NCBI RefSeq assembly: GCF_020567705.1
Contig: NZ_JAJDJU010000024.1
Location: 1 to 33,056 of the forward strand
Source: Acidocella sp. KAb 2-4
GTDB lineage: Bacteria; Pseudomonadota; Alphaproteobacteria; Acetobacterales; Acetobacteraceae
Length of the DNA stretch: 33,056 bases
Reading direction: 5' to 3'
The notes under the pieces were generated by a model. It was given only the letters and a program-made list of their open reading frames with translations. It did no database searches and was not told the DNA's origin. Of this stretch, positions 16,043 to 23,662 are shown one piece after another; the first letter of the stretch is position 1, and the number at the start of each line of letters is the position of its first letter. The translations under genes and the position numbers were made by a program.

Positions 16043-16749
16043 TTGCTGCCGCCACCCGCATCGAGCACAGAAATCACCTGCTTGGCGCGCTGCTGCTTCG
16101 CATCGTCGGCCTGCTGGGCTTTATAAGTCGTCCAGGTTTTTTGCGACTCCGCCTGTTGCAGCTGGTTATACGTATTTGTCAGTGTCTGTGACGACGCGTT
16201 CGGATCGCTTTTCACAGCATCCCATTGCTGCTGCGCCTGTTGCGCCTGCTGCGCGGCCGCGCTGGCGGCGGCATCAGCCTGATCCGCCTGACTCGAAAGC
16301 TGTTGATATTGCTGGTCATTGAGCACGGCGGCTGGTTCCTGCTCCACCGGCTGGGCCTCCGGCGTGGGCGGCTCCGGTGTCGGCGCATTCACTGTGGTAT
16401 CATCGGGTCCGCGGCCATTGTCATAACCCTGCCCCGTGGTCTCTGAGCCATTGGTCAGATTTTGCAACTGCTGAAAGGCCGAACCCGCCGGCGCCGCGCC
16501 GCCGCCCTGCGAAGGCGCGAACTCGGGCCCGGTGGCATTTTGCGCACCAGGGTTAAGCTGCACCGGCTGCTGCCCACCATTTTCGGCGCCCCCCGTGGGC
16601 TCGCCATTATTATCAACCGGCCCGCTCTCACTATTATAAGCGGTCGGCGCGGCATCCTGCGCGGCGGCGCTCTGCACAAAGCTGACCGGCAGCGCGAACC
16701 CGGTGCCCAGCAGCACACGCCTCGTCAATCTCAATTTCGGGTCCGTCAT
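16039..16749 (-). CDS. Exported Gln/Ala-rich low-complexity protein of unknown function
   Basis: A 236-aa protein with a signal peptide at residues 1-30 (AAA-QD cleavage). The twin arginine at R10-R11 (LTRRVLLG) is compatible with Tat export but not decisive. Residues about 31-145 are low complexity, rich in Asn, Gly, Pro, Gln, Ser and Thr, with a PEPPTPEAQP stretch. Residues about 145-230 are a Gln/Ala-rich coiled coil. There are no cysteines in the mature part and no domain I recognise. AGGAGG overlaps the stop of the upstream triple glycosyltransferase and serves this ATG, so translation is coupled. The Ser/Thr/Asn-rich segment would be a plausible acceptor for glycosylation by the operon's transferases; nothing in the sequence proves it. 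Confidence 0.75.
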   Translation of the reverse strand: MTDPKLRLTRRVLLGTGFALPVSFVQSAAAQDAAPTAYNSESGPVDNNGEPTGGAENGGQQPVQLNPGAQNATGPEFAPSQGGGAAPAGSAFQQLQNLTNGSETTGQGYDNGRGPDDTTVNAPTPEPPTPEAQPVEQEPAAVLNDQQYQQLSSQADQADAAASAAAQQAQQAQQQWDAVKSDPNASSQTLTNTYNQLQQAESQKTWTTYKAQQADDAKQQRAKQVISVLDAGGGSK

Positions 16750-16758
16750 TGCCGCCTC

Positions 16759-19740
16759 CTAGCCGCCGAACAAAACGCTATCATAGCGTTCCGCCATCGA
16801 CAAAACAGAAAAACTCCGTACCGCATGGGCCCGGGCCGCGGCGCCCATGCGCGCGCGCTGCGTCTCGTCGCGCAACAGGGTCGTGACGCGGCGTGCCATC
16901 GCCTCGGCGGTGTCCGCCAGATAGCCGGTTTCGCCGTGGATAACCTGCTCCGCCACGCCGCCATCGGGTTGGGCGACCACCGGCAAGCCCATGGCCATGG
17001 CCTCCGACGAGGCGTTAGGGCACCCCTGGCGGCGCCCAGTGAGCAGGAAAACCCGGAACAGGCGCAGAAACGGCCAAGGATCGTCGCAAGGTCCCGTAAA
17101 GCGCAGGCCAGGAACCGCCTCCCCCATTAGCGCCTGCGCATAAGGCACCGAGCGCGCATCAGGTCCGCCCACCACCATCAGCGTGGCCCCTGGCACGCGC
17201 GCATGCAGCTTGCGCGCGACCTCGACGAGCATCTCCACGTTCTTATCCGGCACCAGACGGCAGATGGTGCCAACCACCAGCGCCGGGTTAAAGCCGCGTG
17301 GCGGCAGCGTCCAGGGAGCGGGCAACGGCACGAAGCTCGGCGGCACGGGCGCCGCGAGCGGAGCCACGATGTTCTTCGCGCCCCGCGCCTCTCCGCCTTT
17401 ATATAGACTGACGAAGCGATCCATCCGCGCGAAATATTGGGCGGGAGACAGGGCAACGCGCCGCCCAACCCCCTCAGCCGCCGCCAATTCGTCGAACAGC
17501 ATCGGCCCCGGGCTGACATCGATCAGCCGGATGGGCGAGGTTTCCAGCAGTTTGGCGAGCAGCAGCTTGAGTTCCGGGGCGACATTCCAGAAGCACACCG
17601 CGCGCAGCCGGTAGCGCGCCAGCCAGCTCAGCACCGCCTCGGCCTGGGCCGCCAGCGGCAACCCCGCGGCGGAAAGCAGCTTCGCCCCGGCCAGGGCGCG
17701 GACATGCATGTCCAACGCCGCGCCAAAAACCCCCACGCACAGCTTGCGCCCCGGCGCCAAGGCCGCGGCCAGGCGGACCAGCGACGTGGCCGGGCCGCCA
17801 TGCTCCAGCGCCTGGGTGAGGATCAGCGCGCCGGTCCAGCTTTCATCCAGCCCCCGCGGCACCGCGCCAAGCAGCCGCCATAGCTGCGGGATCAGTCGCG
17901 GTTCCAGCGCTTCGCCGGGGAGCACCCGCGCACCGCCCGCCGCGCGGTCGAGAATCGCCTCGGCATAGGCGGCGGCATCATCGGGCGCCGCGATCAACGT
18001 CACGCCCTCCGGCATTTCGCGCGCCCCGCCAACATCCGACGCCACAACCGGGCAACCGGCCGCCAGCGCTTCCAGCATGGCAACACTATAGCCCTCATAG
18101 GCCGAGGTGTTCAGCAACACGTCGAAGGCGGCGTAATACCCGGCGGCGGCATCCAGCGCGCCGGGGCAGATGACGTCGGCCACCACATCAGCCTCCACCG
18201 CCGCGCGCATGAATGCCTCATAAGCCGCGCGGCCCGAGCCCCATTGGTGGTCCCAGCCGCCCAACACCAGCAGCCGCGCCTTCACCCCCGCTGCCTTCAC
18301 CGCGGCCAGCACGCCCACCGCCCGCTGATACGCCTTTTGCAGCTTGAACTGCCCCACCATGCCGATCAGCAGCGTGTCGGCGCTGATCCCATGTTGGCGG
18401 CGCAGCGCGGTGCGGGACTTGGCCAGTTCCTCGGCCGAGGGGCGGCTCTGCAACTCGTGACGGATCACGGAGAGCGGCCGGGTGAGCCCGCTCTCCCGCG
18501 CCTGCGCCGCCACGGCATCGGCACAGGCCACCACCAGCGGCACCATCGGCGTGTTATAGCGTACCACCGAATCCTGCCACCCTGGGCGGGCATTATGCAG
18601 CACCGGGATGGTGCGCACCCCCTGCGCCCAGAAAAACGCCAGATCCTCCGCACTGATGAGATGGGTGTGCAGCATCGTGCCCGCCGCCAACACCTCCAGC
18701 GCAACGGAGCGCAGCTTCTCCACCCGCCCGCCTCGTGGCCGATGCAGCGAAACACCGTGCGGCAGGGGCAGTTCCATCGGCGCTTCGCCGATGACATGCA
18801 GGCGGCACACCGCCTCCGGCGCCAACGCCCCGAGCACATCGAGCACAATCCGCTCGGCCCCGCCGGGGGCAAGCGCGGGCAACAACACATCCAGCCTCGA
18901 TTTATGCGCCGCCGGCTCATGCCTCAGCGCCGCCGGGCGGGCGGGCGGCACCACGAAGGGCTCGTAGATATCGGCCAGCCCATGGGCGCGATACAATTCG
19001 TGCAGCGTCGATCCCACTGGCGGGGCATCCTTGTCCAACGCCAAGCCGGTTAGAGGCTCGCCATTGAGCTGGCCATTCTGCGCGGCCAGCGTGCGCCACA
19101 CCTCGTTCATCCAATGCACGGCGTACCACGCGCGCGGGAATTCCCGCCGCCCCTCGATGAACGGGCGAATCTCGTTCCAGTGATCGAGATTGGTCATTTC
19201 CGGCACGATCGCGCCCTGCAGCCCGGCCGCGGCAATATGCTCGTTCAGCAGATGGATCGGCAGCAGCCAGGGCGTGTCCGGCCCGGCCACCGCCTCGGTC
19301 GCCTCATACAGGCCCGCCAGAAACCGGCTGCCCTTGGGGCATTGCATCACGCTGCCCACCGCGCCGAGCCGGTGCGGGCGAAAGGCGTAATCCTGGTTGA
19401 AGTCGAGCGGCTTCAGCGCCGTCACATCCATGTCGGCCCAGATGCCGCCATGCTCATACAACACCTTGTAGCGGAACAGATCGGAGAACACGCCGCCGAC
19501 ACTGCCCTTGCCGATGCCAAAGCCCGGCTCCGCCGCGGCCTTGGGGATGATGCGCGCGCGCGGAAAAATCTGCTCGGCATCGCGCAGCACCACCCCTTTC
19601 GGCACCTGCCCGGTCAAATCGTCATAAGCCCACAGGGTTACGCGATGCCCCTGGGCCTGAAAGGAGGCGAGGGCGAGTCGCTCCAGTCCCGAAAGTTTTT
19701 CACCCAGCCACATGGCATGGACCGGCGGCAAATGGCTCAT
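16759..19740 (-). CDS. Triple-domain glycosyltransferase (GT32-like + two GT4)
   Basis: A 993-aa protein with three glycosyltransferase units. Residues 1-270 are GT-A with the sugar-binding DxD motif of GT32/capsular-type enzymes: FSDLFRYKVLYEHGGIWADMD, with D103 and D105. Residues about 278-610 are a GT4 unit starting at LLPALAPGGAERIVLD, with an intact E-x7-E in YEGYSVAMLEAL. Residues about 630-993 are a second GT4 unit with GTICRLVPDKN and RRQGCPNASSEAM, where the first Glu of E-x7-E is Gln. ATG at 19740 is chosen because it overlaps the stop of the upstream gene as ATGA; the frame remains open upstream to 20055, but that part is a shadow of the upstream gene. It could build an oligosaccharide of up to three sugars in one polypeptide. 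Acceptors and donors are unknown. Confidence 0.88.
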   Translation of the reverse strand: MSHLPPVHAMWLGEKLSGLERLALASFQAQGHRVTLWAYDDLTGQVPKGVVLRDAEQIFPRARIIPKAAAEPGFGIGKGSVGGVFSDLFRYKVLYEHGGIWADMDVTALKPLDFNQDYAFRPHRLGAVGSVMQCPKGSRFLAGLYEATEAVAGPDTPWLLPIHLLNEHIAAAGLQGAIVPEMTNLDHWNEIRPFIEGRREFPRAWYAVHWMNEVWRTLAAQNGQLNGEPLTGLALDKDAPPVGSTLHELYRAHGLADIYEPFVVPPARPAALRHEPAAHKSRLDVLLPALAPGGAERIVLDVLGALAPEAVCRLHVIGEAPMELPLPHGVSLHRPRGGRVEKLRSVALEVLAAGTMLHTHLISAEDLAFFWAQGVRTIPVLHNARPGWQDSVVRYNTPMVPLVVACADAVAAQARESGLTRPLSVIRHELQSRPSAEELAKSRTALRRQHGISADTLLIGMVGQFKLQKAYQRAVGVLAAVKAAGVKARLLVLGGWDHQWGSGRAAYEAFMRAAVEADVVADVICPGALDAAAGYYAAFDVLLNTSAYEGYSVAMLEALAAGCPVVASDVGGAREMPEGVTLIAAPDDAAAYAEAILDRAAGGARVLPGEALEPRLIPQLWRLLGAVPRGLDESWTGALILTQALEHGGPATSLVRLAAALAPGRKLCVGVFGAALDMHVRALAGAKLLSAAGLPLAAQAEAVLSWLARYRLRAVCFWNVAPELKLLLAKLLETSPIRLIDVSPGPMLFDELAAAEGVGRRVALSPAQYFARMDRFVSLYKGGEARGAKNIVAPLAAPVPPSFVPLPAPWTLPPRGFNPALVVGTICRLVPDKNVEMLVEVARKLHARVPGATLMVVGGPDARSVPYAQALMGEAVPGLRFTGPCDDPWPFLRLFRVFLLTGRRQGCPNASSEAMAMGLPVVAQPDGGVAEQVIHGETGYLADTAEAMARRVTTLLRDETQRARMGAAARAHAVRSFSVLSMAERYDSVLFGG

Positions 19741-20573
19741 GGCGTTGTCTCCAGAAAGCGGGCGATATTGTCCCAATGCGGCCAGCCAGCGCGCCCCACG
19801 CCGCCATTGATGAGATGCGCCGCCACCGCTTGGGGCAATGGCAGGTGGCGGGCGGATATGGCCAGCTGCGCCGGGCGCGCGCCCGCGCGCAGGCCGGGCG
19901 GCAGACCGGCATAGCAGTCGAGAATGGTGTTGAAGCGCGCGGGCAGCATCGGCGCCGCCCGCCAGCCCGCGCGCCACACGGCAGCGGCCAGCGCGGCCTG
20001 GTCCCGCGTCGCCCAATAGGGGCGCGTGAACATCGTCGTGGCGAGGGCGTGCCAATCATCCAGCAGGGTTTCCGCCCCGGCGCGGGCGACAAAGACCCCG
20101 CCATTCCACAAGCGGAAATCGCCAGGCACATCCACGCCAAACTCGCAATACAGCGCCTCGCGCAGATGCCCGCACGCACGCCCGCAGCCGCAACGCACGG
20201 CATAAGGCGAAAACTGGTCCAGCGTGGCATGGTCGGGCGCAAACGCCACCGGCGCGGACACCGCGGCAAACACCGCATCCATCTCAGGCGTCAGCGCGAT
20301 CACATCGGAGTCAAGATAGCAAAACGGCGCCGCCAGCCCCACGATCCGGTGCAGCCCCGTCTTCAACCAGATCGCGGCCTGATGCGCCGACAAGCCCTGC
20401 GGCACCTCCACCGCCACGCGGTCATCATGCGGGGCGGGCGGGTCTCCGGCACGCTGCACCACCAGCACACGCTGGCGCGTAACCCGCCGGAGCGCGGCCA
20501 AAGCCGGCGCAAGCAACGCCACATGCGCCGCCCCAGCAACTGCAAACACGAAACGCGGCGCCCCTGTTGACAT
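19737..20573 (-). CDS. GT-A glycosyltransferase-like protein with a four-cysteine motif
   Basis: A 278-aa protein with a GT-A-like layout: an N-terminal nucleotide-binding half, a DxD motif at D88-S-D90 in FCYLDSDVIAL, and a WNGGVFV segment at about 156-162 like the NxG motif of GT8-like enzymes. Between them lies C128-x-C130-x3-C134-x8-C143, in VRCGCGRACGH and REALYC, which I do not know from standard glycosyltransferases and which could bind zinc. The same motif, but not the DxD, recurs in the radical SAM protein at 13260-15065. ATG at 20573 has no clear Shine-Dalgarno sequence. It is first in the minus-strand operon, and its stop overlaps the next gene. Being a sugar transferase is likely from the fold signs; substrate unknown. 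Confidence 0.75.
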   Translation of the reverse strand: MSTGAPRFVFAVAGAAHVALLAPALAALRRVTRQRVLVVQRAGDPPAPHDDRVAVEVPQGLSAHQAAIWLKTGLHRIVGLAAPFCYLDSDVIALTPEMDAVFAAVSAPVAFAPDHATLDQFSPYAVRCGCGRACGHLREALYCEFGVDVPGDFRLWNGGVFVARAGAETLLDDWHALATTMFTRPYWATRDQAALAAAVWRAGWRAAPMLPARFNTILDCYAGLPPGLRAGARPAQLAISARHLPLPQAVAAHLINGGVGRAGWPHWDNIARFLETTP

Positions 20574-20622
20574 TCTGGGTACAAGCTAGCCGCGCCGCCG
20601 CCGCATTGCCAAGAGGGTCCGA

Positions 20623-20650
20623 TTCCCGGCCATCGGGGGCTGTTCCCGGC
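20623..20650. repeat. Tandem TTCCCGGC repeats, 20 bp apart
   Basis: TTCCCGGC occurs at 20623-20630 and exactly 20 bp later at 20643-20650, followed in both copies by a further partly matching TC. The copies lie 50-80 bp upstream of the first gene of the minus-strand glycosyltransferase operon. Two-turn spacing fits an activator or regulator binding the same face of the helix. In a GC-rich genome chance is possible. Confidence 0.35.
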
Positions 20651-20819
20651 GGTCAGGCAAGTCTTCCTATTTCGCCCCCCCAAGCGGCTGGAAAACCCGA
20701 CATCCCGCATCCGCCGAAAAAATGGCGATTTAATCAACACGTCTTTTGCGATTCCTAAGCAGAACCTACTTAAATCATTATTTTCCCGAGGCACGCGCTT
20801 CAATAGAGTTCGCCTCAGA

Positions 20820-20838
20820 GTCAGCGATCCAAGCTGAC
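20820..20838 (+). promoter_or_regulatory. Leader hairpin before the flavin monooxygenase
   Basis: GTCAGC (20820-20825) and GCTGAC (20833-20838) pair perfectly around a 7-nt loop, 32 bp upstream of the ATG at 20871. It could be an operator dyad or a small hairpin in the 5' leader; it does not cover the ribosome site AAAAGGGA at about 20855-20862. Confidence 0.3.
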
Positions 20839-20870
20839 GCCATTGGGGAACCGCAAAAGGGATACCGCGC

Positions 20871-22094
20871 ATGTCAGTTGAAAACGTGGAAACGCTCGTC
20901 ATTGGCGGCGGCCAGGCCGGGATCGCGATGAGCGAGCATCTGGGCGCGCTGGCGTTGCCGCATCTGGTGGTCGAACGCAACCGCATCGCCGAGCGCTGGC
21001 GCTCCGAGCGCTGGGATTCCCTGGTGGCCAATGGTCCAGCCTGGCACGATAGATTTCCCAACAAACAATTCGAGCGAACCGGGCCTGACGGCTTCGCCCC
21101 CGCGCGCGAAATCGTGGATTATCTCTTGGGCTACGCCGCCCAGGTCAAAGCTCCGCTGCGCACCGGCGTCGAAGTCAAGGCGCTGCGCAAGCATGGCGAT
21201 CTCTTCATCGCCGAAACTTCGCTCGGCCAGATCGAAGCAAAAAATGTTATCGCCGCCACCGGCCCCTTCCAGCGCCCGCTCATCCCCACCGTGGTGCCCG
21301 AGGCGGCGGGCCTCATGCAGCTCCACTCCGCGCATTACCGCAACCCGGCACAACTGCCCGAAGGCGCGGTAATGGTGATCGGCGCTGGCTCCTCAGGCGT
21401 GCAGATCGCCGATGAGCTGCGCAAGGCCGGGCGTCAGGTTTATCTCTCCGTCGGCCCGCATGACCGCCCCCCGCGGCGCTACCGCGGCAAGGATTTCGTC
21501 TGGTGGCTCGGCGTGCTGGGCATGTGGAATGCCGAAGCCATAGAACCGGCGATGGCGCATGTCACCATCGCGGTGAGCGGCGCCGATGGCGGCCATACCG
21601 TCGATTTCCGGCGCCTCGCGGCGGACGGCATCACGCTGGTCGGGCGTACCGGCGCCTATGAAAACAGCGCCCTGCATTTCGCCTCCGATCTCGCAAAAAA
21701 CATCACTTTGGGCGACGCGAATTATCTCAACATGCTCGACGCCGCCGATGCCTACGCCGCGCGCGAGGGGCTGGACCTGCCCGAGGAGCCCGAGGCGCGG
21801 CGCATGGAGCCCGACCCGGATTGCGTCACCAATCCGCTGCTTAAGCTCGATCTGCGGCAGGCGGGCGTCAACACGATCATCTGGGCCACGGGCTATGCGC
21901 TCGATTTCGGCTGGATGCAGTTCGACATTTTCGATCAGCAGGGGAATCCACGCCACCATCGCGGTGTTTCCGCGGTGCCGGGGCTGTATTTCCTCGGCTT
22001 GCCGTGGCTCTCGCGCCGCGCTTCCGCCTTCATCTGGGGCGTATGGCACGACGCCAAATATCTCGCCGAACACATCGCTACACGGAGGTCGTGA
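20871..22094 (+). CDS. CzcO-type FAD-dependent monooxygenase
   Basis: A 407-aa flavoprotein of the flavin-containing monooxygenase / CzcO group. It has two dinucleotide-binding motifs: GGGQAG at residues 12-17 for FAD and GAGSSG at about 171-176 for NAD(P)H. Between them is LHSAHYRNP, at the place of the FMO fingerprint His. Such enzymes transfer an oxygen from a C4a-hydroperoxyflavin to a soft nucleophile (amine or sulfur) or a carbonyl. AAAAGGGA precedes the ATG. It starts an operon with a cupin (ATG immediately after this TGA) and a RidA-like protein (ATGA overlap). This context points to oxidation of a nitrogen-containing small molecule with an unstable imine-type product, which is inference. 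The substrate cannot be named. Confidence 0.85.
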   Translation: MSVENVETLVIGGGQAGIAMSEHLGALALPHLVVERNRIAERWRSERWDSLVANGPAWHDRFPNKQFERTGPDGFAPAREIVDYLLGYAAQVKAPLRTGVEVKALRKHGDLFIAETSLGQIEAKNVIAATGPFQRPLIPTVVPEAAGLMQLHSAHYRNPAQLPEGAVMVIGAGSSGVQIADELRKAGRQVYLSVGPHDRPPRRYRGKDFVWWLGVLGMWNAEAIEPAMAHVTIAVSGADGGHTVDFRRLAADGITLVGRTGAYENSALHFASDLAKNITLGDANYLNMLDAADAYAAREGLDLPEEPEARRMEPDPDCVTNPLLKLDLRQAGVNTIIWATGYALDFGWMQFDIFDQQGNPRHHRGVSAVPGLYFLGLPWLSRRASAFIWGVWHDAKYLAEHIATRRS

Positions 22095-22475
22095 ATGCTC
22101 TCTTTCAAACTGGATATGGACCGCATCCCCCTCGATGACTGGGGCAAACCCGAGGATATCGGCGCCGCGACGGTCGAAGGCGGCGTGCGGGTCTCCGGTA
22201 AGCTGCTGTTTGGCAGTTTCACGAGCCCCGTCTCCGGCGGCCTGTATGCCGCCACCCAGGGCAAATACCGCGTCACCTATCCGTTCCACGAACACGCCAC
22301 GCTACTCGACGGCATGCTTGCCATCACCGATGAAACCTCCGGCAAGACCGTGATTTACGGCCCCGGCGACAGCTGGATCATCGCCAAAGGCACGACGGTG
22401 CTGTGGGATATCCGCTCTCCCCATATCCGCAAGAGCTACCTGGCCGTCACCACCGCCAACGAGGACAAGCCATGA
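22095..22475 (+). CDS. Small cupin protein (DUF861/EutQ-like)
   Basis: A 126-aa single-domain cupin of the DUF861 (cupin_3) type, related to the domain of EutQ and ureidoglycine aminohydrolase. The metal site is suggested by YPFHEHATLLDGM (His-Glu-His) at about residues 58-70, followed by the second cupin motif in YGPGDSWIIAKG. GGAGG lies 7 nt before the ATG, which directly follows the monooxygenase stop. Its stop overlaps the RidA-like ATG. Members of this group often act as small isomerases, lyases or binding proteins in amine and sugar-acid pathways. The exact role is unknown. Confidence 0.8.
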   Translation: MLSFKLDMDRIPLDDWGKPEDIGAATVEGGVRVSGKLLFGSFTSPVSGGLYAATQGKYRVTYPFHEHATLLDGMLAITDETSGKTVIYGPGDSWIIAKGTTVLWDIRSPHIRKSYLAVTTANEDKP

Positions 22476-22879
22476 TCCATAAGCGCATCCGCCCCTTCAA
22501 CACCAAGGACACCTACCCCGAGCAGAAGCTCGACAACGATCTCTGCCAGGCCGTGGTTGCGGGCAAGACGATCTATCTGCGCGGCCAGGTGGCGCAGGAC
22601 CTCGACACGCGCGAGAACGTCTCTGTGGGCGACCCTGCCGGGCAAGCGGAGAAGGTGATGCAAAACATCGCCCTGCTACTCTCCGAGTGCGGCGCCGGGC
22701 TGGAGAATATTTGCAAAGTCACCGTCTATCTCACGGATATCCGCTACCGCGAAACCGTGTACCGCGTGCTCGGGCGCTGGATGAAGGGCGTGTATCCCGT
22801 CTTCACCGGCCTCGTCGTGGTTGCCCTCGCCCGTCCGGAATGGCTGGTCGAAGTCGATGTAATCGCCGAATTCGAATAG
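22472..22879 (+). CDS. RidA-family protein lacking the catalytic arginine
   Basis: A 135-aa protein of the YjgF/YER057c/UK114 (RidA) family, normally a trimer that hydrolyses reactive enamine/imine intermediates. The family pattern is clear: the YLRGQVAQD strand, QAEKVMQNIALLLSECGAGLENICKVTVYLTD, and WLVEVDVIAEF at the end. In RidA proper, a conserved Arg follows the Pro of the FPAR-type segment; here the segment is YPVFTG, so F111 occupies that place. That excludes the classical deaminase and puts it in an Rid subgroup of other function. ATG at 22472 overlaps the cupin stop (ATGA). It converges with the DUF1028 gene, with 7 bp between. Confidence 0.88.
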   Translation: MIHKRIRPFNTKDTYPEQKLDNDLCQAVVAGKTIYLRGQVAQDLDTRENVSVGDPAGQAEKVMQNIALLLSECGAGLENICKVTVYLTDIRYRETVYRVLGRWMKGVYPVFTGLVVVALARPEWLVEVDVIAEFE

Positions 22880-22893
22880 GATTGGGTTATTCG
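22873..22893. terminator. Weak inverted repeat spanning the convergent stops
   Basis: CGAATA (22873-22878) and TATTCG (22888-22893) are inverted around 9 bases and include parts of both stop codons of the converging RidA-like and DUF1028 genes. The stem is short and AT-rich, so termination here is only possible. Confidence 0.25.
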
Positions 22894-23564
22894 TCCCCCG
22901 GCACACCATAGCTGGGGGCCGCCACCGGGTTGAGCGCGCGGGTGACGTAATCATACATTTGCGGCGCCCAAACCTCCCACAGCCGGGCGAGTTCCGCCAG
23001 CGGCTCATCGTGCCAATCCACCCGCAAATCCGCCAGCGCCCAGGCTTCGCGGTCCACCACCAGCAGCCCGGCGGAACGGATCGGCCCCGCCTCGCCCCCC
23101 GCCGCCAACCCTGCCTGCATCGCGCCGATCACCCGCGCCCCCAGTTCCCGCGCCGGATCGGTGGCGTTAAACGCCGCCAGCACCGCCGCCGGAACACCTG
23201 TATGGGCAAGCAGATTTCCGGCCGACACCGCGCCCTCCCCCAATGCCTGGGCATGCACGCCCAACGTATTCTCCCCCGACCACGCCGCCGTGCGCCCAGC
23301 CGCATCCACCACCGTCAATTGCCGATAAGCCGGAAAATGCGCCGCGCCGCGCACGCGGACGAGGGCGGCTTCCGCATCCAGCCCCTCCGCCAGCGCCGAA
23401 AGTAAAGCCGGACCCAGGCGGGGATCGGTGACATTCTGCGTCGTCACCGCCCCCACCCCGGCGCGGGCGAAAGCACAACGCGCCGCCACCGCTGGAGATG
23501 ACGAGGTAACCGCCACGGCGAATTGGCCGGTGCGCACGCAGCGGACGGCAAGCGAAAAGGTCAT
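22887..23564 (-). CDS. DUF1028 family protein
   Basis: A 225-aa protein of the DUF1028 family, from the N-terminal MTFSLAVR and the TSSSPAVAARCAFARAGVGAVTTQN and WSGENTLGVHAQALGEGAVSAGNLL segments that mark these proteins. They resemble N-terminal nucleophile hydrolases in layout, but their activity is not established. ATG at 23564 is chosen over the GTG at 23573, because GGAG lies 8 nt before it and the family normally starts at this point. DUF1028 genes are often found beside RidA-like, M20 deacylase and hydantoin or amine catabolism genes, as here. It is divergent from a LysR gene, which may regulate it. Confidence 0.85.
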   Translation of the reverse strand: MTFSLAVRCVRTGQFAVAVTSSSPAVAARCAFARAGVGAVTTQNVTDPRLGPALLSALAEGLDAEAALVRVRGAAHFPAYRQLTVVDAAGRTAAWSGENTLGVHAQALGEGAVSAGNLLAHTGVPAAVLAAFNATDPARELGARVIGAMQAGLAAGGEAGPIRSAGLLVVDREAWALADLRVDWHDEPLAELARLWEVWAPQMYDYVTRALNPVAAPSYGVPGDE

Positions 23565-23662
23565 CAGCGGCACTCCATTGTGTGTTTTGCTAACATCTTG
23601 CCGGCCACACTGGTTCTGTAAAATAAAATCTGCTAAGGCTTTGCTTCGGAAAGATATAACCC

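Larger units (their letters stand above)
20574..20870. promoter_or_regulatory. Divergent region between the glycosyltransferase operon and the monooxygenase operon
   Basis: This 297-bp gap should hold promoters for both directions. TTGCGA (20746-20751) with TTAAAT (20770-20775) 18 bp later is a possible promoter for the plus-strand operon. Direct repeats at 20623-20650 lie nearer the minus-strand gene, and a hairpin at 20820-20838 lies in the plus-strand leader; both are listed separately. The middle is AT-rich compared with its flanks. Confidence 0.4.

Noticed and set aside
16200-16320. Tandem repeat array in the Gln/Ala-rich exported protein
   Set aside because: The repetition is amino-acid bias (Gln/Ala coiled coil) without a regular nucleotide period; it is not a repeat array or CRISPR.
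19741-20055. 105-residue N-terminal extension of the triple glycosyltransferase
   Set aside because: It overlaps the upstream glycosyltransferase in another frame; the ATGA overlap at 19737-19740 marks the real start.
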